DNA of 64,000 nucleotides from Theobroma cacao. Its lineage: Eukaryota; Streptophyta; Magnoliopsida; Malvales; Malvaceae. The stretch covers positions 1,170,451 to 1,234,450 of the forward strand of contig NC_030855.1 of the NCBI RefSeq assembly GCF_000208745.1, given 5' to 3'. A program made the translations under genes and the position numbers. The notes below the pieces were generated by a model, which did not search any database, was not told the origin of the DNA, and was given only the letters and a program-made list of their open reading frames with translations. Shown here in pieces: positions 45,301 through 56,536 of this stretch. The first letter of the stretch is position 1; each line of letters begins with the position of its first letter.

Positions 45301-46080
45301 AAACACGTTTTTATGTAACTAAATTTGACTAAAACTAATTTAAAAAGCTTGATATATATATTTATGGCCTTTGGTCCTAAAAAAAGAAGGATAAGATTGG
45401 CGGCTAGCCTATTGGGCAAGTCAAATCTAGCGGTGAAGTACGTAGCCAATTCATAGTTTATCCCATTTCTCTCTTGCATTTTCTCTTCATGCAAAAAAGG
45501 ATGACCACAACATAATTATCCAATTCCAAACTTAAAATTAATTTCTTTTATAATACATATGAAAAATACTAGCCCTAGCTATTTCTTGCTTGAAATTCCT
45601 GTTCGAGAAACATTGACTATAACCAAAGTGAAAAGTCCAGGTTTCATATGTATTGAAAACGTGTACCATCAAACATACTAGAAAGATGAAATTGTCTAAT
45701 TTGCAAGCTAACGAACGAGAAGATTGATCTAAAAGGCCCTGGATGTACGCTGTTGACAATAGAAGGGTTGCAGTATATTTTTCTTCGAAGGCATTGAAAT
45801 CTGTATAGTCATTAAAAGAGAGATTGTTTCCAATGAACAGGACCCTGGATATTTTGCAACTTAGCATACAGCATATCTCTAAGTAACACCTCTGATTAGA
45901 CTAAATCGTCTGTTAGAGAATTTGTCTCTCTAAATATGTGAGCGAAAGGAAAAACTTCTATTGTTTCTCTTACATTTCTCAATGCAATTTGCAATGTGGA
46001 CCATCCATTAGGACTTTCGAGAATGATTACTGAGCCATAAGATTGTGTTTTTTCGAGTCACTTTCAATAATGAAAAAGTG

Positions 46081-47154
46081 TGAGGAGACCCAAGAAGTGG
46101 AGCAAAAGAATAGAAGTCCTTCCAAAATGAGCAGAAATTCTGCCTAATCAGAATCCTCCGTACCAACGAATTTGGAGAAAAACTCTACCACGTTACCTGT
46201 GCGAGAGAGAAGAAGAAGAAAGAAGGGTTGCAATACTAACAAGTTTGTTTTAGATTAATTGCATGTGCAATTGAAACATCTGAATTGCAAATTGGTTTGG
46301 GCTCCAGTACATCAGTTTTCATATACCGAAGATGACACAGTCAAAATTGTGAGCTTGAAGCTAGCCTTGCATTCCAGAACCAAAAGAAGAAAAAACAGAG
46401 GGCGGGGGGCGGCTTGCCTTACGTCGAGATGCTAGGAGAAATAGTAACCTTTGAGATCATATATCGTAATTTCATATACCATTTGTAATTAAAGTACCCA
46501 TTTGAAAAGAAAAATACTAATTAGAAGGTCAAGTCACTTAATTACGCAACTAATTAATGGGGCTCAAGCTAGAATTATCGCAATTAATTACTAATCTTTA
46601 GTTGCTTTTATTTTAGTCTACACAAGAAACAGTATAATATTACATTAACAATTTGAAAATATTAATTCCATTCCACCAACGCATCCAGACGGAACCCTTT
46701 GACGAAACTTAAACATCTATAAAAGAAGGTTTAAAAACTTACGAAAGTTATTTCTACAAACCATTCTCCTCAAATTTCCTTTCCAATAATAATAACACTT
46801 GAAAATTTCAAATTCATTTCTCCTATTTTCGCTTTTTTTTTCTTTCTCTGACTCAACTTGGTCATTGTCATGTAGGGCCAATTTTCTCCAGGTTAAATTG
46901 CCCTAATTTGCCTTAAATAGTTCCACGTTTGATCATTGCCCGATCATTTGAAGCTTAAATTAAGTATGATGAAAACGTTCTGGAAAACATTGGAATGTGA
47001 AAGTGTTTGGTAGCGTGGAGGAGAATATATAGAGACTTGAGAAAAGGATTGGAGAAATAGATGAGACAGGAAACACCATAGAGATAGAGGAGAGGGAGAT
47101 CGAACAAAAAAAGTGATTAATTGGAGAGTTTGCGGACATCTCAGAGGAATAAAG
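46081..47154. other. Spacer beyond the duplication
   Basis: Starts with unrelated sequence (GAGGAGACCCAAGAAGTGG). It contains purine-rich GAGAGAAGAAGAAG stretches and AT-rich DNA. No gene is recognised. Confidence 0.4.
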
Positions 47155-47405
47155 AATCAATGTGGAGATAAAAATCTAAGGAGAGGTGGGTGAAAGAGAG
47201 AGATAGGAATATAAGATATTTTCAGAGTAAGGCCAAAGAATCAATGTGGAGATGGAAATCTCCGGAGAGGTGGGTGAAAAAGAGAGATAGGAATATAAGA
47301 TATTTTCAGAGTAAGGCCAAAGAATCGATGTGGAGATAGAAATCTAAGGAGACGTAGGTGAAAGAGAGAGATAGGAATATAAGATATTTTCAGAGTAAGG
47401 CCAGG
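47155..47405. repeat. Three tandem units of 84 bases
   Basis: Units start at 47155, 47239 and 47323 (AATCAATGTGGAGAT ... TTTTCAGAGTAAGGCCAAAG). Because 84 is divisible by three, the minus strand stays open here for 60 codons, but the predicted peptide has no other support. Confidence 0.9.
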
Positions 47406-47424
47406 GTGAGAAATAAGAGGCATA

Positions 47425-47592
47425 ATATTTTGATATGAATGTGTTTACTGTTAACTGGGGTAAGATTATTAAGGTCTGCAAAAAGCCACTTCCAAGACTA
47501 GGGTAAGATTTGTGAATGTAGGTGTTACCAACTAGTTGTAATGCTTGAGTATATTAATAAAACCATTGGCTTATATATATATATATAAAAAA
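47425..47592 (+). mobile_element. LINE 3' tail
   Basis: TGTAATGCTTGAGTATATTA, then AATAAAACCATTGGC, then a (TA)n and A-run at 47572-47592 is the usual end of plant L1 elements. Nothing of ORF2 was recognised upstream. Confidence 0.5.
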
Positions 47593-47986
47593 AAGTTACT
47601 GCATAACCCTATTAAATTTTTTTTTGACTCCCAATATCTACTTACAGTACAACATTTTTTACCTTTGGTTGCCAAAAAACTTACAACTATAGGTGAAAAA
47701 TATGTTGCCTTAGGTTAAGGCTACACTTAGAAAAAGTACAATCTTAATCAATGAATGGAAAAGTTTAGCTGCACTTTTAATGAAATTTTACTACAAAATT
47801 AATATGCAACCATATAGTATATGGTTGCAATCTTAAATCATATGGCAATATTTAAACTGTGTAGTTAAAAAGTATATGATAGAAACACATATAACCTTCT
47901 AATATGCAACAAAAAAGTGTAAATTTTACAGCAACCTAGAGAGTATAAACCATGCAAATTTTACAAAAATTTATAGCAAATATATA

Positions 47987-48255
47987 TTTTTTTTAATGAC
48001 ATTCTATTATTGAATAGAAAACAAAGCCAAAGTAACAAAGACAGGAACAGGAACAAAGAAATAAAGACAACAAACCTAGAAATAGAGACAACATCCAGAG
48101 AGCACAAGGCTCAGCCCCAGGAACAGGGCACAAAGAAAACCAAAAACAAATGGAGAAACAAAATAGAACAACCATCAAAAGGAAGTAGAAATCAAATCCT
48201 GAACAAACACAAAACAGGAAGCCAAAGAGGAGCAGGAAAGCAGATCTGACAAACA
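47987..48255 (-). mobile_element. LINE 3' end nested in the CACTA-like element
   Basis: A T-run (47987-47994) followed by TGACATTCTATTATTGAATA and about 240 bases of A/C-rich sequence. On the minus strand this is a T/G-rich 3' UTR with a poly(A) tail. The resulting open frames on both strands are not genes. Confidence 0.55.
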
Positions 48256-48259
48256 TCAC

Positions 48260-51200
48260 CAGTCAGAATCCCAAAATAGTTTGCTGCCATTTGGATAAGA
48301 ATATATTGCAGAAGAGGCATTACTTGGTATCCTACAAGTTACAATATTAATCATTGCTTCAACTAGTTTAGTCTAGTTGGGTGTTTAAAGGAAAGTAAGT
48401 ATATTGATCACAAGACATTTCAAAAATCCAATATCATAATTAACAAGTATAAGTTAACAACTAAGAAGAAACTAATGGCAGTCATCACTATCAAGCGAGC
48501 TTCTTTAATCACAAGTGCAGTCCAAGATTTATTTTTCTATATATTTGAATCCCAAATGCAAAGATATAAAGTGATGTTGAAATCTAGATTTATCTTTAGG
48601 ATGCTAACTTTTGCTTAGAAACCATGATTTGAGAAGGAGCATGAAGGTTTGGTAATGGTGTGATCCTCAGAATGGCTGCCATTGCTTAGATAGCTAAATA
48701 AAACAAACCATTTTTATTTCCTTCCAACTTAATTTTGTTTATATGTAACCACACCCCAGATAAGAAAATAAACCAAAAAAAAGAAAAAAAATGCCCATTT
48801 GTGCTCAATGTAAAGTGTGTACTTTATTATATTACACTATTTCATAACTATTAATATACATATTCACACTGCTTTTATTATAATAAATTAATAATATAGC
48901 TAGCATTAGAATCTCAAGTTATTGAAAACAAAGAGTAATTACCTCGTGAAGTTCTCTTAAAACAACTTCCTTTGTACCAACCTTAGCTCTTAGAAATCTT
49001 GATGGAGATGACAAAGAGGACCCTAAGAAAGAAACTCGAATAAATTTCATGATACTGCCATGTTCTCTGGCAATTGGAAAAATCAAGAATGAAAAACTAA
49101 CACATGAACTACTAAAACTCCAAAAAATTCAGCTTAGTTAAATGTAGAACGTGATTGATAGCAGAAGATGATATGACAGGTGAACCATACGTTGTTCCAT
49201 ATGATGAGAACTCAATAAAGATGTATCATAGATAATTTGGTCATAAATATCACTGAAGACACTACCATCAAATCAATTCCCGACATCACAAGATTTTAAT
49301 TCTTAAGCAATTAGCAAAAATAAAGATAATAACTTGCTACACTTGAATTTATACCTTAATTGACAGATATTTGAGGCTTTTCAAAGTTCTGCCTTTATTC
49401 TTTAGAGAGAAATTGAGAAACATTGACTTCCACCATCTAAAAAAATAAAAATGACATCACAAATCATAAATATTAAATCATATTACAAATTATAACCTCA
49501 ACATTGTAGAAAATCATGAAGTGTTTGTAAGTTACTAACCTTACAAATCTGATTTAGAGATATATTATTAAATATTTGGTGGCTCCATTTCTTGGCAACT
49601 AGTCAATGATGATTCATTAAGCTGCAAAATATTATAAGTAAAAAAACTTGGGAATCAAAAGAAAATAAAAAATAGTTTCAATAGATAATACCATTTGTAA
49701 AGAAGTTAATATCTTGGGATATTTCCTCTACATTTTCCCTACTAACTTTCTGTATTGATAAAAAAAATAAAATAAATTACTAACAAAAGAACTTACAAGT
49801 TAGCAACATCGTAAATAAAAAATATTTGGTATAATGGAAGAGAAGGGGAAAGATGTAAAAGAAAATACATCATTTTCTTCATCCTCTACCAACCACAAAT
49901 AATGTTTGATGCATGATAAAGAGTGCCCTACTGGCTGATGATGCATGAGAAAAATAAAATAAAGTTTGTTGCAATTTAAACTTCCTAATTATGTTTCTTA
50001 CCTAACTTAATCACCCTAAGACAAAATAACAAAGAATCTACTAATAAACCAGACTAAGGAAGCTAGTCTAACGGCCTATTCATTCATAAAAGTTCACATG
50101 GCAATAGGGGAACTAAGTGACTGTGGGTATAAATTAAGAAATAGATTAATGGAAGAAAGAAAAACGAAATGAAGAAAAGACACAAATATTTGAATAGCAA
50201 CCCAATGCTATTAAGAGTCTGCACCAGTAGATACATTTTATTAAAGGCAAAGAAATTGAAATTCGCTTTAAATTGCTTGAAGTTGTTTTACTGGAAAATT
50301 CAGTGTTAAGCCATTCAATGCATTTCTAATACTCTAGATTAATATAAAGTTAGTGAACACCATCTTTACCTTGAAAGCCAAATCTAAGAACTTGAAAATT
50401 TAACCAGAACTTAAACATTTAGATCATGAGGAGCTGTCATCTACAAACTACAGAAAAGGTCTTTCTACCATAAACTAAGGAACTTATTTTCTCTTTTTGC
50501 AGGAGAAGTTGCTCACATCAGGTGTAGGGTATTCTTTATTCTTCCAACCTTAAATTTAACAGCTCTTCATTTTATGAAATCATGCTTAACTACAATCTTA
50601 TTGATATCCTTGTGCAAAATCCTAACTAGATGTTTACAAAGAAAATGGTGCAAGGTTCTCGACCTCTATTCACAACTGGTGCTTAAATCAATAAATCATG
50701 CTTAAAGTCCCTAATTGGTATTATAACAAACCCTAATCTAAACTTGAACTACAAAAATCATTATCAAAATTAAAAAAAATAAGAAAACAGAGAAAGAGTA
50801 CCCAAATCAATGATTACACAAACATGTACCTTTGAGCTAAAACTTACACAATAAAAACTCTATTCAACATATGTATTTGGTGAAGAAACAATTAAGAAAA
50901 TTAACACAAATTTAAAAAAAATAATGAAAAAAATTAACATAAAATAAAAAGACTTGAGAAAATCATCTTACTAACTAACCGGGAATCTTTGCATTCTGAA
51001 ACAAGTAAATCACCGGAGGCATCGATCCTCATGACTGCCCTTCCTTGTAACATAACACTGTTTTTTTTGTTTTTTTAGCTCCAAGTGCTCATTTCACCTC
51101 CAACTTGCATTGACAACAAGGTTGCCTTTGAAAATGTATAAATGCAGCATATACGTATTTTATAAAACAGAATATTTGTTCAAGCACAGCCTGGCAATGC

Positions 51201-51640
51201 TCATCATTCAAAAAAGAAAAGCTAATCGGGAATATTTAGATCCATGCCAACCAAGAATCTTCTTAGTAAGCAAAGGGGAAAATGAAAAAATCATCCATTA
51301 TCATTAGCTGAATGAAGAATCAAAGAATATTCAGTGAAAGTAGTGAAATTCTTTGATGAGATACGATTCAAGAAAAAGATAAAAAAGGATTTGGTGAAAT
51401 TCTATGATGAGAATTTGAGAATGAATCAATCTAAAAATGGTTTGGTGAGAAATGAGGTAAGAGAGAAGAGTTGATGTAAGAGAGAGGAAGAGTTGAACCA
51501 TAAGAAAAAAGAATTGTTAAGACTCACAAAAGGTAGATTGTTTACTTGGGCTGTCCTAATAAAATAATTATATTGGTCATTGCTGTTTTTATTTTGTGAT
51601 CTTCTCTTTCTCTTATCAAGTCTCTTCTAATTTATTTTAG
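48260..51640. other. Gene-free interior of the CACTA-like element
   Basis: AT-rich; open frames are short. Possible splice-like sites exist (TTTTGCAG near 50502), but I could not chain exons into a protein. If a captured or transposase gene was here, it has decayed beyond recognition by eye. Confidence 0.4.
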
Positions 51641-51774
51641 TTTACTTTAAGTGATTACACTTCAAATAGTGCAGTTAAATAAAAATGTATCAAATGTTTC
51701 AAGAAGAATTTAGTTACATTAAAATAATTGACCCTAAAACTATGCATTAAAAAGTAAAAAATGTTGTAGTATTA

Positions 51775-52977
51775 AACTGAAACATAGTCATATGTTTAAG
51801 AATATGTGTCAGTATTAGCTTTATTGTTAATTATTTTTCTAATTTATTACCTATTTTTTGTTTTTAAAGTTACTATTATTTATTTATTTTAAATATATTT
51901 TATTATTTAATGAGAATGAAAGATAAAAAATTTAAAATAAGAATGTAATACGTTATGTATGATATATAATTGTAGAATTCAAATTTATTTATAGTTACAT
52001 AAAGAATTTTTTACTCTCTTTTAGTTACAACAAGAATCTTGTAATATTGAATTAAAGTTATTTTGAAGTTAGAAATACAATAGTGAAGGAAAGAAATTTT
52101 ACATTTTTTTATATTTTAAATTACTAGTAGATTAATAGTTTGTGTAATATTAATTTTTTTGAAAGGCATGTATTATTATTTTTTAATTAAATTAAATACT
52201 TGAAAGGAAAAATTTTACTTATCTTATATATCTTCAACATCGTTTCATGTCAGTCTTTCAGATTGTTTGGAGTTAATCTTATCATTTAGGTTCAAATTTG
52301 GTAAGTTCGAGTTGTTGATTTTTTGTGGTTAAATTAAGTTCGGTTGAATTCAAGATCGAGTAGATTTAACAAATTTTCAGATTTCAGTCAACTTTGTTAA
52401 TTCTAAGTGAGATCTCTAATATCCCTATTAAGAGATTAATTTAATGATGCAATTGTATAATTACTTATTGTTTAATTTAGTTGAGCGGCCTATAATCTTA
52501 CTCTTAAAAGTTCGTTTCAATTAATTTTTCAAAAAGCGGAGAATCGAAACGAAAATATGTTCAGATGTATATGATATAAATATATATATAAATATGTCGT
52601 AATTATTACATTTCATATACAGATCAATTAATAAACCTGACAAACAAAGAATCAAAGATTTGGACAAATATGGTATAGAATTAAAGAAAATTTAAAACGC
52701 CAGAATAAATTTACATATGGTGAGATTTGAAACTGAACTTAGAAATTAACAGCAAAAAAAATAAAGTAACTGTTACTAATAGAAAAAACAAAGAATTAAA
52801 CTATTGGCCGGAAATAGTTCAATAATGGTAAGTTCATTTTCTAGTCGTAGTTTCCTTCTAAAGCATCTAAAATTGAGCTGTGTCCAGTCGAGATTCAAGA
52901 CCCTTTGCAGTATATCTACATACACCACTGAATTAACCAACACACCAATTGAAAATCTCGTGATTCAATTAGAAAAA
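51775..52977. other. Upstream region of BBE-like gene 3
   Basis: AT-rich and unlike the promoters of genes 1 and 2; no counterpart of the CTCTCTATATAAACAC box was found. A TATA-like TATATATATAAATATG lies at 52579-52594, too far for the chosen start unless the leader is about 350 bases. An in-frame ATG at 52825 would add 51 residues before the signal peptide. Confidence 0.4.
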
Positions 52978-54582
52978 ATGAAAGCTTCAAGCTCTGTATT
53001 CAGTGCTTCAATCCTTTTGTTTTCAATTTCATTGGTAGCATCAGATTCAGCTCTTGATAGATTTCTTCAATGCCTTCCCAAGAATTCCAACCCTTCAAAC
53101 CCAATCAATGATGCCATATTCACTCCCATGAATTCCTCCTTTCAGTCTATTTATGAGTTACGCGCGAACAACCTTAGAAGCTTGTACTCTGCAACCTTGA
53201 AACCAGTGGCCATTATAACAGCACTACATGAATCCCATGCTCAAGCAACTGTCGTTTGTGCGAAGAGACATGGCTTCCAAATCAGAATTCGAAGTGGTGG
53301 TCATGATTTTGAAGGCCTATCATTTGTATCAAGCGTCCCATTTGTCATTCTTGATCTCTTCAATCTTCGGTCTATAGAGATTGATATGGCAAGCGAGACG
53401 GCATGGGTTCAGGCAGGGGCGACCACCGGTGAACTATATTATCGGATAGCAGAGAAAAGTAAAGTCCATGGCTTCCCAGCTGGAGTTTGCATTACTCTTG
53501 GCACTGGGGGACACTTCAGTGGAGGTGGCTATGGACCCATGATGAGAAAATATGGCCTTTCCATAGATAATGTCCTTGACGCCCAACTGATTGATGCCAA
53601 TGGTCGAATCCTTGACAGAAAGTCAATGGGAGAAGATGTGTTTTGGGCAATCCGAGGAGGTGGAGGAACTAGCTTTGGGATCATCCTTTCATGGAAGATC
53701 AAGCTGGTCCGTGTTCCTCCTAAGGTTACTGTTTTCATAGTCATAAGGACTTTAGAACAAGGAGCAACAGATCTTGCTTATCGTTGGCAACAAGTTGCCC
53801 ATAAACTACCTAAAGAACTTTTCATCAGACTGGCGCCTCGGCCTTTGATTGGAACTGGCAAGGGCAACAAAACAGTACAGGTTCCTTTCATCGGCCATTT
53901 TCTTGGACAAACTGATGAACTTGTTCAACTGGTGAACTCAAACTTGCCTGGATTGGGTTTGCAACGAAGTGACTGCTTAGAAATGAGTTGGGTCGAATCC
54001 GTCCTTTTCTGGACCGGTTTCCCCAATGGAACCTCCATTGACGTCTTGCTCAAACACAGAGTGCAAACAGACAAAGTCTTCTACAAGACTAAGTCCGATT
54101 ACTTCAAAGAAGTAATTCCCAAGGCAGGCTTGGAAACCTTATGGAATTTGCTGATGGACATCGAAAATATCTATGTGCAGCTAAATCCTTACGGTGGAAG
54201 AATGGGAGAGATTACAGAGTCGGAAACAGCATTTCCCCATAGAGCTGGAAACCTATTCAAAGTGCAGTATACAGTGCTTTGGTCGGACGCCCAAGGAGGA
54301 ATCAATGCTACAGAGCGGTATTTGGAATGGTCCAGAAGATTGTACAGTGCAATGGCACCGTACGCCTCCAGCAGCCCAAGGGAGGCATTTCTCAACTACA
54401 GAGATCTTGACGTTGGCAGCAACGACAGCAACAACACAGATTTTGCAGCAGCCGAAGTTTATGGGGCTAAGTTTTTCAAGGGCAATTTCCAGAGATTGGT
54501 GCTTGCCAAAACCATGATAGACCCTCACAATTTCTTCAAAAATGAACAAAGCATTCCCCCATTCCCATCCTATATACAATAA
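52978..54582 (+). CDS. BBE-like FAD-linked oxidoreductase 3 (diverged paralogue)
   Basis: 534 residues, clearly the same subfamily as copies 1 and 2 but far more diverged. Signal peptide MKASSSVFSASILLFSISLV. Covalent flavin residues are H109 (RSGGHDFEGL) and C171 (GVCITLGTGGHFSGGGYG); Y185, Q430 and Y474 are kept, but the Tyr two residues after the flavin His is Phe111. ETAFPHRAGN has the usual Pro where copies 1 and 2 have Ala. The C-terminus FFKNEQSIPPFPS is complete. The start is chosen by alignment with the other copies; an in-frame ATG at 52825 and an open frame from a TTG at 52804 exist upstream. Flanks share nothing with the 6.9 kb duplication units, so this is an older duplicate. No lesion is seen. 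Confidence 0.94.
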   Translation: MKASSSVFSASILLFSISLVASDSALDRFLQCLPKNSNPSNPINDAIFTPMNSSFQSIYELRANNLRSLYSATLKPVAIITALHESHAQATVVCAKRHGFQIRIRSGGHDFEGLSFVSSVPFVILDLFNLRSIEIDMASETAWVQAGATTGELYYRIAEKSKVHGFPAGVCITLGTGGHFSGGGYGPMMRKYGLSIDNVLDAQLIDANGRILDRKSMGEDVFWAIRGGGGTSFGIILSWKIKLVRVPPKVTVFIVIRTLEQGATDLAYRWQQVAHKLPKELFIRLAPRPLIGTGKGNKTVQVPFIGHFLGQTDELVQLVNSNLPGLGLQRSDCLEMSWVESVLFWTGFPNGTSIDVLLKHRVQTDKVFYKTKSDYFKEVIPKAGLETLWNLLMDIENIYVQLNPYGGRMGEITESETAFPHRAGNLFKVQYTVLWSDAQGGINATERYLEWSRRLYSAMAPYASSSPREAFLNYRDLDVGSNDSNNTDFAAAEVYGAKFFKGNFQRLVLAKTMIDPHNFFKNEQSIPPFPSYIQ

Positions 54583-55580
54583 GTTCAAATGATGATGGGA
54601 GCATAAAATGTTGATTGCTTCCTTGTCACCCCTAATGTTAATAATAATTCATTCAAAGAGCTATTTGGACAGTCTTGGTTTAATTCTTATTCCGTCGGAC
54701 TCATTCGGTTTCTCTCTGTTTGATTTTTAAAAAAAAAAAAATTAATTTAACCATTATTTTTTAAATTATTTTATAAAATTAAAATTTCAAATAATATATT
54801 TTGGAAAGTTTGAAATTCAAAATTTTTAAATTATCTAAACTTGAATTTAGTATAATATTATTTTGATTTAAGTTGATAAATATAACACAAACTATTACTT
54901 TAATAGTAATTTTAAGAGATAATAATAATATAGAATTATTTCCTATTTATCTTTTAAATATTAATATAATTTAAAATAATAAATATAACATAAAGTATTA
55001 GTTTAGAAGCAACTTGAGAAGCTACTAAAAAAATATATAATCTCTTTTTCTCTTTTTTTTTTTTACTCTTGTAGTTCTAACTTTTATACTCCCTCCATTA
55101 CATATATAAGTATGATTTAACTTTGCATAAAGTTTAAAATTTTGAGACATAAATGAGTAGTTATAGTTAAAGGGTAATAAAAGATTGTAAGAAAGATTTT
55201 TTTTTTATTACTTTTCAAATGAGACATTAATTTGAGACATCTAGAAGTATGCAAACAAGACACTGTTTACGTGATGAAAGAAGTAAAACTTTGATTTATT
55301 TCAATATCTTTATTTTGATTAAAAAGAGAGTAAAACACAGTGAGAAGAGGTCGATGTCGTGGGATGAAGAGAAACTTTGATTTCCTTCAATATCATTGTT
55401 GGGATGAAGAGACTTGCCGAGGATGTGGAGGTCGATGCCCTAGACGAGTTCGTTTTCTGACATGAGATGAATAAATAAGTCCAGGTTCACCATAAATGGC
55501 TAAATATCAGATGAAGGAGCTGAAGTTAGAAGCAAGCAGAAAGGAAATCGGGATTCTAAGGAGTTAAACCCATAGCAGGA
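54583..55580. other. 3' flank of BBE-like gene 3
   Basis: Contains the 3' UTR of the gene and AT-rich DNA with T-runs near 55050 and 55200. 55320-55440 has a GGGATGAAGAGA word twice. No gene is recognised. Confidence 0.4.
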
Positions 55581-55587
55581 CACATGG

Positions 55588-55808
55588 TGTATGAGTGAAA
55601 CTCATAGTTTCACTAATAAGCCCTTTTAAATTTCACTTAAGTTAGTTAGGCTTAATTAATTTAGAATTATTTAGACTTTCTCTCTCATTTAATCATGCCT
55701 ATAAGGCTGTATGTATATTGACATTTGTACAGTACTCTATTTTCAATGAGAATATTACAGACATTCTCTCATCTGCTGCGCCGCTTTTCTCCTGTACCAT
55801 ATTTTACA
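55588..55808 (+). mobile_element. 5' LTR of degenerate Copia element 1 (left border approximate)
   Basis: It ends TATTTTACA directly before TGGTATCGGAGTAGG (55809-), a near match to the initiator-Met tRNA primer-binding site TGGTATCAGAGC of Copia elements. The start is placed at a TGTATGAG word; a TG a few bases earlier is possible. No 3' LTR is seen in the window. Confidence 0.6.
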
Positions 55809-56536
55809 TGGTATCGGAGTAGGTTGGTTTATGGACACATTAAGATGTCAGCCTTAACTTACTGAAGGAGGTAGCCGATATTTGTTGTTTCTCTATTTTT
55901 CAGTAAGTCCATATCTAGACATATTTGAAAGTAGTTTGTTTGTTTGTTTTCTTTTCTCCCGATTTCATCACTGTGGTTTATTGATCTTTTGAACCATGGT
56001 TGATTCCGCTAAATCCAGACCAACACAAACTACGACACAGACCACTGCACAGGTCACTCAAATTCACCGATAGCCGATCCGTAATCACCTTATTACCTAC
56101 ATCATATTAACCACCCTAGTTGAGGAATCATTAACCCAAAGCTCACTACTAATAATTATGTGGCTTGGAGTAGATCATTTCTAGCTACCCTTTCTATTAG
56201 AAAGAAAGTTGGTTCATCAATGGAACAATACCTAAGCTTGAAATTATAGATCCCCTTCTCTTGTGTTGGACTCGCTGCAATAACTTGATTGTAGCATGGT
56301 TACTAGACTCGATATCACAACCAGTGGTCTCAACCATATTTTATATGAACTCGACTATTAATATATGGAACACCCTCAAATAGAACTTTGCTTAACCTAA
56401 TAATATTAGAGTGTGCAATATTCAGTACACTTTGGGAAATGTTACCCAAGGAACCAAAATAATTGATGCATATTGTGTAAAGCTCGACCTTATAAAATAC
56501 TAGTCATGACATACATGTGATGATAGTATGATTGCA

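Larger units (their letters stand above)
38286..46080. repeat. Tandem segmental duplication, unit 2
   Basis: Begins CATCAAATCCTATATATGCA right after unit 1 and ends CAATAATGAAAAAGTG at 46080, where unrelated sequence starts. It is longer than unit 1 mainly because of the 1.2 kb element at 41293-42516. Confidence 0.9.
47645..51771. mobile_element. Decayed CACTA-like (EnSpm) element
   Basis: The left end reads CAGTACAACATTTTTTAC; the reverse complement of the right end reads TACTACAACATTTTTTAC. Both are one change away from CACTACAACATTTTTTAC, fitting the CACTA terminal motif. TTA lies on both sides (47642-47644 and 51772-51774), the 3-base target duplication of this superfamily. The left subterminal part carries repeated GCAACCATATA- and TTGCC-like words. 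No transposase is recognisable in 4.1 kb; a LINE tail is nested at 47987-48255. Around 50990-51060 the minus strand reads VMLQGRAVMRIDASGDLLV then SECKDSR before a GTTAGT, which could be an exon remnant. Confidence 0.6.

Noticed and set aside
47155..47423. Minus-strand 60-codon open frame as a repeat protein gene
   Set aside because: It is open only because the repeat unit is 84 bases; no start context, no conserved domain, and it lies next to a LINE tail.
48010..48259. Overlapping 79- and 88-codon frames on opposite strands
   Set aside because: Biased-composition LINE 3' UTR sequence next to a poly(A) tail yields chance frames.
34879..54582. Naming the flavoenzymes true berberine bridge enzymes of alkaloid synthesis
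   Set aside because: They carry the Gln/Tyr active-site pattern of the general plant BBE-like group; the Glu of alkaloid BBE is replaced by Gln430, and nothing else points to alkaloid metabolism.
55809..55823. Tentative tRNA-like sequence
   Set aside because: TGGTATCGGAGTAGG is complementary to a tRNA 3' end and directly follows an LTR, so it is a primer-binding site and not a tRNA gene.
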